Shown here: positions 1-5,181 of the stretch, piece after piece
Layout: each line of letters begins with the position of its first letter
How positions within the stretch are numbered: position 1 is the stretch's first letter
From: Candidatus Nealsoniibacteriota bacterium
Lineage (GTDB): Bacteria > Patescibacteriota > Minisyncoccia > Minisyncoccales > PWPS01
Direction of reading: 5' to 3'
Length of the DNA: 11,179 nucleotides
Assembly: GCA_003554915.1 (NCBI GenBank)
Contig: PWHM01000102.1
Coordinates: 1 to 11,179, forward strand
Notes under the pieces: model-generated
Seen by the model: only the letters and a program-made list of their open reading frames with translations
The model's database searches: none
What the model was told of the DNA's origin: nothing
Program-made: the position numbers and the translations under genes

Positions 1-789
1 GGAGTCGTTACCGTTAATATGCCCAGGTTGGGTTACCTTTCCGAAACCGAAAAAGAATTCTACAACCGACTGGAGAAGATAATGGATTTGGCCAAGGATT
101 CCCTGGAAATAAAGCGCAAAGTTATAAATAATTTCATGGAAAAGGGGCTCTATCCCTACAGCAAACACTATTTGGAAGGGGTAAAAGAGATGAGAGGAAC
201 CTATTACGGAAATCATTTCTCAACGATAGGGCTTATCGGAATGAACGAAGCTTGCCTTAACTTCCTCGATAAGGGAATCGGTTCCGAAGAGGGCAAAAAG
301 TTTTCTGAAGACGTTTTGGACTTTATGAATAAAAAGCTCATAGAATATCAGCAAGAAACCGATAACCTTTATAACTTGGAGGCGACACCCGGAGAAGGAA
401 CCGCTTATAAACAAGCCAAAATAGACAAGAGCAAGTTTCCGGACATAATCACCGCCGGCACCGAAGAAGTTCCTTACTACACCAACTCGGTCCATCTGCC
501 CGTAAATTACAGCGATGATCCGATGGAAATAATTGACCATCAGGACGATTTGCAAACCAAATTCACCGGAGGAACCGTAATACATCTCTTCTTGGGTGAA
601 AAGATATCCGAACCGGCGGCAGCCAAAAACTTGATTAAGAATATATTTAAAAATTACGAACTACCTTACCTTTCTCTAACCCCCAGCTTTTCGGTCTGTC
701 CCGCTTGTGGATACATTCACGGGGAAAAGTTCCGCTGTCCAAAGTGTAAAATTAAAAAACCAAAAAAGGTCACTAAAAAAATCAACTAA
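1..789 (+). CDS. nrdD: Anaerobic (class III) ribonucleoside-triphosphate reductase, catalytic part, 5'-truncated and lacking the glycyl-radical domain
   Basis: This is the C-terminal 262 residues of NrdD, which reduces ribonucleoside triphosphates to deoxyribonucleotides without oxygen. The reading frame is open from base 1 (GVVTVNMPRLGYLS), so the true start lies left of the window and the ATG at 19 is internal. Family-typical stretches are YYGNHFSTIGLIGMNE, NLEATPGEGTAY and the run from YYTNSVHLPVN to FTGGTVIHLFLGE. The end holds a full zinc ribbon, CPAC (bases 697-708) and CPKC (736-747), spaced CxxC-x9-CxxC. In ordinary NrdD the ribbon leads straight into the RVVGY-type glycyl-radical loop. 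Here a Lys-rich tail follows and a TAA stop at 787-789 ends the protein. The radical domain is encoded by the next small gene, in the same frame six bases on. Either the subunit is truly split or a single stop codon interrupts it. Family assignment is firm; the split state is inferred. Confidence 0.93.
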   Translation, partial: GVVTVNMPRLGYLSETEKEFYNRLEKIMDLAKDSLEIKRKVINNFMEKGLYPYSKHYLEGVKEMRGTYYGNHFSTIGLIGMNEACLNFLDKGIGSEEGKKFSEDVLDFMNKKLIEYQQETDNLYNLEATPGEGTAYKQAKIDKSKFPDIITAGTEEVPYYTNSVHLPVNYSDDPMEIIDHQDDLQTKFTGGTVIHLFLGEKISEPAAAKNLIKNIFKNYELPYLSLTPSFSVCPACGYIHGEKFRCPKCKIKKPKKVTKKIN

Positions 790-795
790 AAAAAT

Positions 796-1107
796 ATGTC
801 CGACGTAAAAACGAAGACGTCCAAAAGAAAAAAAGAGGCACTAAAATACGGAACCTGTCACGACTGTGGCAAGGATCTGAAAATAAAAGACGGGGAAATA
901 GAAAACGGCGTCCTTTTAGCTTATGAAGACGAACAGGAAGAAGTTTCCGTTTTGAAGTGTGACAGCTGCTATGAAAAAAACCCTTCCTTGGAAAATTTCA
1001 GGAATTGTGAAGTTTATTCCCGAATAGTGGGCTACTTGCGACCGGTTCAAAACTGGAACGAAGGCAAGGCTCAAGAATTCAAGGAAAGAAAAACCTTCAC
1101 CAGATGA
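796..1107 (+). CDS. nrdD: Separate glycyl-radical subunit of anaerobic ribonucleotide reductase, with its own zinc ribbon
   Basis: This 103-residue protein carries the piece missing from the preceding nrdD. Residues 73-81 read VYSRIVGYL, and the rest of the motif continues RPVQNWNEGK to residue 91 and ends near ERKTF. That is the NrdD C-terminal glycyl-radical signature; Gly79 (codon 1030-1032) is the predicted radical carrier. Upstream of it lie CHDC (21-24) and CDSC (55-58), a second CxxC-x30-CxxC zinc-ribbon-like set, plus Cys71. The N-terminus (1-18) is Lys/Arg-rich. The ATG at 796 has no Shine-Dalgarno motif and follows the upstream TAA by only six bases in the same frame, so translational coupling or stop readthrough is possible. 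The stop overlaps the activase start (ATGA, 1104-1107). NrdG would install the radical on this small chain, which must dock with the large chain to complete the active site. The alternative is one nrdD gene broken by a point mutation or sequencing error; the second ribbon argues somewhat against that. Confidence 0.88.
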   Translation: MSDVKTKTSKRKKEALKYGTCHDCGKDLKIKDGEIENGVLLAYEDEQEEVSVLKCDSCYEKNPSLENFRNCEVYSRIVGYLRPVQNWNEGKAQEFKERKTFTR

Positions 1108-1796
1108 AGATAGGGGGTCTCCAAAAGCTCACTCTCATAGATTTTCCGGAAAAACCGGCTTGTACCGTTTTTCTGGCCGGTTGTAATTTGAAGTGTCCCT
1201 GGTGTCATAGCCCGAATTTGGTAAAGCCCGAACTTATAAAAAAATTATCGGGTATAAGTGAAGATGAATTCTTTTCCTTTTTACAAGACAGAGTGGATGT
1301 ATTGGATGGAGTCGTTGTTTGCGGGGGTGAGCCGACCATCCACAATGAGCTTCCCGAATTCATTGAAAAGATAAAGAAGCTGGGATACAAAGTAAAGCTT
1401 GATACCAACGGAACCGCCCCGAAGGTTTTGAAATCTCTTTTGAGAGAGGGTTTCGTCGACTATATCGCCATGGATCTGAAAGCGCCTTTGGAAAATTATA
1501 AAAAAGCAACCGGAATCAGTGTCGACCCTCGAATTTTGAGAGAGTCAATTTCAATCGTAAGAAGGCTTGACGATTATGAATTCAGAACGACGGTGATTCC
1601 CGGCATACATGATGAAAAGGATATAGTCTCCATAGCTGAGGAGATCGAGGGGGCTAAAAGATACTATCTACAAAACTTCCGCTCGAAAAGAGTTTTATCG
1701 GAAGATTTCAAGGAAAAAAAGCCGATGAGCAGAAAAAAGATGGAAAAGATAAAAAGTCGAGTGGAAGACAAGTTTGAAATTTGTAAAATAAGATGA
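1104..1796 (+). CDS. nrdG: Radical SAM activating enzyme of anaerobic ribonucleotide reductase (NrdG-like)
   Basis: The protein has 230 residues. The radical SAM cluster motif is CNLKCPWC with Cys27, Cys31 and Cys34 (CxxxCxxC), which binds a [4Fe-4S] cluster and S-adenosylmethionine. GGEP at 74-77 (VVCGGEPTIH) is the SAM-binding motif of the family. The opening IGGLQKLTLIDFPEKPACTV is typical of the longer NrdG2-type activases rather than the roughly 155-residue enterobacterial NrdG. The enzyme would abstract a hydrogen from Gly79 of the small protein encoded just upstream, forming the glycyl radical under anoxic conditions. The start overlaps the upstream stop by four bases, and the same ATGA arrangement joins it to the next gene, so the three genes are almost certainly co-transcribed and translationally coupled. 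A pyruvate-formate-lyase-type activase is the alternative, but the neighbours make RNR the clear partner. Confidence 0.93.
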   Translation: MKIGGLQKLTLIDFPEKPACTVFLAGCNLKCPWCHSPNLVKPELIKKLSGISEDEFFSFLQDRVDVLDGVVVCGGEPTIHNELPEFIEKIKKLGYKVKLDTNGTAPKVLKSLLREGFVDYIAMDLKAPLENYKKATGISVDPRILRESISIVRRLDDYEFRTTVIPGIHDEKDIVSIAEEIEGAKRYYLQNFRSKRVLSEDFKEKKPMSRKKMEKIKSRVEDKFEICKIR

Positions 1797-2302
1797 CTTA
1801 CATACCCGTAATTTTGGGAACCGCCCGGAAAAACAGGCAATCTATAAAAGTTGCCCGTTTCGTAGTTGAAAAGATAAAAGATTTTGAGACCGAGCTTATT
1901 GACGTAAAAGACCGGGTCAAACCGGCCACCGCCCGGTATCGTAAAGAGGATGAGGATTTGAGAAAAAAGATGGAGAAAGCCGACGGGTACATAATAGTTT
2001 CTCCCGAATACAACAGCGGTTATCCCGGTGAACTTAAAATTCTACTCGACAGTTTTCTGGATGAGTATTCCGGCAAGCCGGTCGGTATCATCGGAGTTTC
2101 CGCCGGTAGCTTCGGAGGGGTCAGAATGATTGAAAAATTAAGGCCCGTGCTTGTAAATTTGGGAATGAAACCGGTAAACTCCATGGTTACCTTTAAAAAT
2201 ATCGGGGAGGTTTTTAACGAAAAAGGAGAACTGCAGGAAAAAGCTTACCATGAGTGGACTGATAAATTTTTGAAAAATGTTTTAGAAGATGTTGAAGGAT
2301 GA
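1793..2302 (+). CDS. NAD(P)H-dependent FMN reductase-like flavoprotein (flavodoxin fold)
   Basis: This 169-residue protein resembles the NADPH-dependent FMN reductase family (FMN_red). The N-terminal strand and loop VILGTARKNRQS (7-17 region) correspond to the FMN phosphate-binding loop. SPEYNSGYPGELKILLDSF (70-88) corresponds to the family's SPEYN motif, which packs on the flavin, followed by the helix carrying the LK..LD pattern. A third conserved segment is VGIIGVSAGSFGGVRM (97-112). Length is normal for the family. It starts inside the nrdG stop (ATGA overlap) and its end overlaps the next gene by 14 bases. The substrate cannot be read from the sequence. Because it sits directly after nrdG, one reasonable guess is that it supplies electrons to the activase cluster or keeps flavins reduced; a general quinone or xenobiotic reductase is equally compatible. 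Confidence 0.85.
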   Translation: MTYIPVILGTARKNRQSIKVARFVVEKIKDFETELIDVKDRVKPATARYRKEDEDLRKKMEKADGYIIVSPEYNSGYPGELKILLDSFLDEYSGKPVGIIGVSAGSFGGVRMIEKLRPVLVNLGMKPVNSMVTFKNIGEVFNEKGELQEKAYHEWTDKFLKNVLEDVEG

Positions 2303-3641
2303 TCTGCCGATCTCGAGAGTCGTTTTTTTAACGATTCTCGCTTTCATAGCCGGTTTGGCTTTATCTCCCTTCTTTAAAGGGATTTATTTTTTATTTTTAC
2401 TCCCCCTTCTTTTTTTGTCCGAAAAGAGGTTGGTTTTGATTTTAATCGTCTCTTTTGTCTTCGGTATTTTCTATTATCGGACATTCACCGATGATGAGTT
2501 CATATTACCGCTTTTTGAGGGAGAAGAAATTGTTTTTACCGGATTGGTCGTCGAGGAAGACAGAAATGTCGTTTCAGTTGAAAGTTTTAAGGATTATGAT
2601 CTTAGTGAAAAAGCGTATCTGCACCCGGAAGGAGATCTCTGCTATGGCCAACGGATAAAAGTCAAGGGCCGGGTTTCGCTTCCCGATGATGATTTTCGGG
2701 GTTATTTTAAAAAAGACGGTATCAGTGTCAGTATTTTCGATCCGGAAGTGGAAGTTTTGGATGAAAAGATCGGCTGGAAGAGTCCGATTTATAATTTACG
2801 GAGAAGATTTCAGTCGAAAATAAGCAGAGGGCTCCCTTTTCCGCAGTCGGCCGTTTTGCAAGCCGTACTTCTGGGTGATAGAAGTGAAATTCCTCCCGAT
2901 TTACAAAACAAGTTTTCCGTAGCCGGAGTGGCCCACCTGTTGGCCGTTTCCGGAACCCATATAGTTATCATCTCCGGACTTTTGGTTGCTTTTTTCGCCT
3001 TTTTGGGCTTTTCTTACAAATATCTGCTTTCCCTGCTTTTTTTAGCTCTTTTTATTCTCATGATCGGCGCTCCTCCTTCGGCGATCAGGGCCGGAATTAT
3101 GGGTTCGCTTTTTCTCGTCGCCGGTAAATTTAAAAGAAAATCCGACTCGATGAGAGGGCTCGTTTTCGTCGCCCTTTTCATGCTTCTTTTCAACCCTCGG
3201 CTTTTATGGAACGATGTCGGTTTTCAGCTTTCTTTCTTGGCCGCTTCGGGAATAATTCTTTTTTCCGGAAAAGTGGAAGAGTTTCTAACCGTAGAGCCGG
3301 TGACTTATTACGAATCGGGAATAGTTAAGATTAAAAGACTTTTCTCTCGCTTTTTTTCGGAAATTCCCGATTTTATCCCTCGGACTTTGGCCGTAACCCT
3401 TTCGGCTCAAGTCTTCGTTTTACCCTTGATTTATTATTATTTCGGCAATCTACCCCTGATCTCTCCGCTTTCCAATCTCGTTTTGGCTCCACTGCTTCCG
3501 GTAATTATGACGGTGGGAATAGCTTCTTTGGCTCTTTCTTTTTTAATCCCGGAGATTGTCGCTTTTCTACCCACTTTTGTTTTGTTGAGAATCGTTTTGG
3601 TTTTTGTTGAGCTATTTTATGAACTCTCCGTTTTGTGGTAA
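2289..3641 (+). CDS. comEC: ComEC/Rec2-family DNA-uptake channel protein, without C-terminal metallo-beta-lactamase domain
   Basis: This is a 450-residue polytopic membrane protein. Residues 8-65 form two or three hydrophobic segments. Residues about 75-155 are a soluble, beta-rich region matching the DUF4131/OB-like domain (EEIVFTGLVVEEDRN, GQRIKVKGRVSL). Residues 185-445 form the competence domain, with the family signature HLLAVSGTHI (216-225) after AVLLGDRSEIP, then GAPPSAIRAGIMG (260-272) and DVGFQLSFLAASG (309-321). In transformable bacteria ComEC carries single-stranded DNA across the cytoplasmic membrane. Full-length homologues of about 700-800 residues end in a metallo-beta-lactamase-like domain, but this one stops after the last membrane helices (ELSVLW). 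The ATG at 2289 lies 14 bases inside the preceding gene and no better start is seen. A stop or frameshift removing the nuclease-like domain is unlikely, because a promoter and a lipid kinase gene follow directly. Confidence 0.9.
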   Translation: MLKDDLPISRVVFLTILAFIAGLALSPFFKGIYFLFLLPLLFLSEKRLVLILIVSFVFGIFYYRTFTDDEFILPLFEGEEIVFTGLVVEEDRNVVSVESFKDYDLSEKAYLHPEGDLCYGQRIKVKGRVSLPDDDFRGYFKKDGISVSIFDPEVEVLDEKIGWKSPIYNLRRRFQSKISRGLPFPQSAVLQAVLLGDRSEIPPDLQNKFSVAGVAHLLAVSGTHIVIISGLLVAFFAFLGFSYKYLLSLLFLALFILMIGAPPSAIRAGIMGSLFLVAGKFKRKSDSMRGLVFVALFMLLFNPRLLWNDVGFQLSFLAASGIILFSGKVEEFLTVEPVTYYESGIVKIKRLFSRFFSEIPDFIPRTLAVTLSAQVFVLPLIYYYFGNLPLISPLSNLVLAPLLPVIMTVGIASLALSFLIPEIVAFLPTFVLLRIVLVFVELFYELSVLW

Positions 3642-3644
3642 AAT
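3636..3644 (+). promoter_or_regulatory. Extended -10 promoter for dgkA-htrA
   Basis: TGgTAAAAT matches the extended -10 consensus TGnTATAAT, with TAAAAT (3639-3644) matching five of six bases. It overlaps the comEC stop codon (3639-3641). The expected transcription start is near 3650-3652, so the leader before the ATG at 3660 would be only about 8-10 bases. No convincing -35 element is seen at a 17-base spacing, which is normal for extended -10 promoters. Confidence 0.55.
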
Positions 3645-3659
3645 CAAATCACTTCAATT

Positions 3660-4031
3660 ATGATCTTGAGCTTTAGAAAATTGATAAAAAGCTTTCGAAA
3701 CGCTTTTCGGGGGCTCAAGTTGGCCGGTCGGGAAAACTCTTTCCGCTTTCTGCTTCTAATTACCGTTTTGGTGTTGGCTTTTACGGTTTATCTACCACTT
3801 GAAAAATGGGAAGTGTTGTTAATTTTATTTCTGATTGGCTCCGTCGTCGTTGCCGAAGTGATAAATTCTCAAATTGAACGTATCTTGGACGTTTTGGAGC
3901 CGAGCTATGACGAAAGGATTAGAAACATAAAAGACATTTCCGCCGCCGGGGTTTTGATTATGGCCTTCATTTCACTTATAATTGGACTAAGCATATTCAT
4001 TCCTCACATTTTAAAAGTTTTAAATATATGA
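3660..4031 (+). CDS. dgkA: Diacylglycerol kinase / undecaprenol kinase family membrane protein
   Basis: This small integral membrane kinase has 123 residues, about the usual DgkA length. It has a basic amphipathic N-terminus (KLIKSFRNAFRGLK) and three hydrophobic segments near residues 28-45, 50-67 and 94-117. The catalytic signature is AEVINSQIERILDVLEP (65-81), with Glu66, Asn69, Glu73 and Asp77 at the positions of the conserved E-xx-N-xxx-E-xxx-D residues of the family. IRNIKDISAAGVL (88-100) supplies the conserved Lys-Asp pair. Glu25 in RENSFRF matches another conserved acidic position. Members phosphorylate either diacylglycerol or undecaprenol. In a Gram-positive-like or CPR envelope, undecaprenol kinase activity (recycling the cell-wall lipid carrier) is the likelier role, but sequence alone cannot decide. 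The gene is followed four bases later by htrA. Confidence 0.88.
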   Translation: MILSFRKLIKSFRNAFRGLKLAGRENSFRFLLLITVLVLAFTVYLPLEKWEVLLILFLIGSVVVAEVINSQIERILDVLEPSYDERIRNIKDISAAGVLIMAFISLIIGLSIFIPHILKVLNI

Positions 4032-4035
4032 AGCT

Positions 4036-5118
4036 ATGCCTGAAAAAAATGTAAGCAAAAAAACAACCATACTTATTCTCATCGCCGCTTTGCTCGCCGG
4101 TTTGATTTTGGTTTTTGCTCCTGATTTCGATGAAGCCGCTGAACCGGAACCTGCGGAAGAGGCGGTTGAAACTTACGTTCCTGAATTTTCTCACGAAGAA
4201 AAGGTAATAGAGACGGTTGAAGAATCAACCGAAGGGGTTGTTTCGGTAAAAATGGAAGGAAGGACGATCGGAGGATCCGGATTTTTCGTCTCTTCCGACG
4301 GCTATGTCCTGACTAATAGGCATGTCGTTGCCCACGAAGGTGATTATTACGTCATAACCCACGATGGTGATGAGCGGGACGCGGAAGTTATAGCCAAAGA
4401 CCCTTCCCGGGATTTAGCTTTTTTGAAAGTCGAAGGAGAGGATTTTCGGGTTAATCCGTTGGGCGATTCGGACGGACTAAGATTGGGTCAGACGGCGATA
4501 GCCATTGGATACACTTTGGGTGAATTCGAAAACTCCGTTTCAGTCGGTGTCGTATCCGGATTGGGTCGAGATATTTGGGCCGGTGACGGAAGGCATGTGG
4601 AATTTTTGAGAGGCGTAATTCAAACCGATGCGGCTATAAACATGGGTAACTCCGGTGGTCCCTTACTTAATTTAAAAGGTGAGGTTATCGGGGTGAGTAC
4701 CGCTAAAGATATAGGAGCCGACAACGTCGGATTCGCCATCCCCATAAATCAAGCTAAAACGGCAATAGAGTCCGTCTTGGAGACCGGTGAAATAGCTTAT
4801 CCTTATCTCGGAGTCAGATACGTGATGGTTGACGAATACGAAATGGAAATGAGAGGACTTCCCATTGACTACGGAGCTCTTATTGTAAGAGGTGGACCGG
4901 GCCAGCCGGCGATAGATCCCAACACTCCCGCTGATGAAGCCGATCTCAGAGAAGGGGACATCATCACCCACCTGGACGGAGAAAGGTTGGACGAAGAAAA
5001 TCCGCTTTTTAACGCTATTTTAAACTACAGACCGGGGGATGGGATGGAGATAGAGTACATGAGAGGCCGGGACAGCTACACCGTTGAAGTGGAATTAGCA
5101 GAGCGGACCTCCGATTGA
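4036..5118 (+). CDS. htrA: HtrA/DegP-family (S1C) membrane-anchored serine protease with one PDZ domain
   Basis: The 360-residue protein has a signal-anchor helix at 11-28 (TILILIAALLAGLILVFA) followed by an acidic, Pro-containing linker (31-50). The trypsin-like domain spans about 54-250 with a complete catalytic triad: His96 in LTNRHVVA, Asp126 in SRDLAFLKV and Ser206 in GNSGGPLLN. GGSGFFVSSDGYVLTN and VGFAIPIN are also family hallmarks. A single PDZ domain occupies about 255-355, recognisable from YLGVRY, TPADEADLREGDIITHLDG and the final strands. It should act outside the membrane, degrading or refolding misfolded envelope proteins. One PDZ domain makes it closer to DegS or the bacterial HtrA/HhoA type than to two-PDZ DegP. 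The gene lies four bases after dgkA, so the two share a transcript. The clp promoter begins inside its stop codon. No defect is seen. Confidence 0.95.
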   Translation: MPEKNVSKKTTILILIAALLAGLILVFAPDFDEAAEPEPAEEAVETYVPEFSHEEKVIETVEESTEGVVSVKMEGRTIGGSGFFVSSDGYVLTNRHVVAHEGDYYVITHDGDERDAEVIAKDPSRDLAFLKVEGEDFRVNPLGDSDGLRLGQTAIAIGYTLGEFENSVSVGVVSGLGRDIWAGDGRHVEFLRGVIQTDAAINMGNSGGPLLNLKGEVIGVSTAKDIGADNVGFAIPINQAKTAIESVLETGEIAYPYLGVRYVMVDEYEMEMRGLPIDYGALIVRGGPGQPAIDPNTPADEADLREGDIITHLDGERLDEENPLFNAILNYRPGDGMEIEYMRGRDSYTVEVELAERTSD

Positions 5119-5143
5119 TAATTTTCTCCAAATATGTTAATAT
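5115..5143 (+). promoter_or_regulatory. Promoter for the clp ATPase gene
   Basis: TTGATA (5115-5120, five of six matches to the -35 consensus) is separated by exactly 17 bases from TAATAT (5138-5143, four of six matches to the -10). The -10 is preceded by TG at 5135-5136, an extended -10. The -35 overlaps the htrA stop codon. The expected start of transcription near 5150 leaves a leader of roughly 30 bases. No CIRCE-type inverted repeat for HrcA was seen nearby. Confidence 0.6.
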
Positions 5144-5181
5144 ATTGTTACGAAAATCAACTTAAAGCAAAAAATTAGAAT

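Noticed and set aside
19..21. ATG at 19 as the start of nrdD
   Set aside because: The frame is open to base 1 and the upstream residues GVVTVN continue the NrdD conserved segment, so the gene is truncated by the window.
787..789. Recoded stop codon (alternative genetic code or selenocysteine) joining the nrdD halves
   Set aside because: TAA ends several other genes here at sensible places, and TGA also acts as a normal stop, so neither UGA-glycine recoding nor selenocysteine applies. Occasional readthrough is kept only as a separate possibility.
5119..5181. HrcA/CIRCE heat-shock operator before the clp gene
   Set aside because: No inverted TTAGCACTC-like repeat is present; only an ordinary promoter is seen.
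5176..5181. TAGAAT as a second -10 box directly before the clp ATG
   Set aside because: It has no extended TG and no -35 at a workable distance, and the upstream TTGATA/TGTTAATAT pair is much better.
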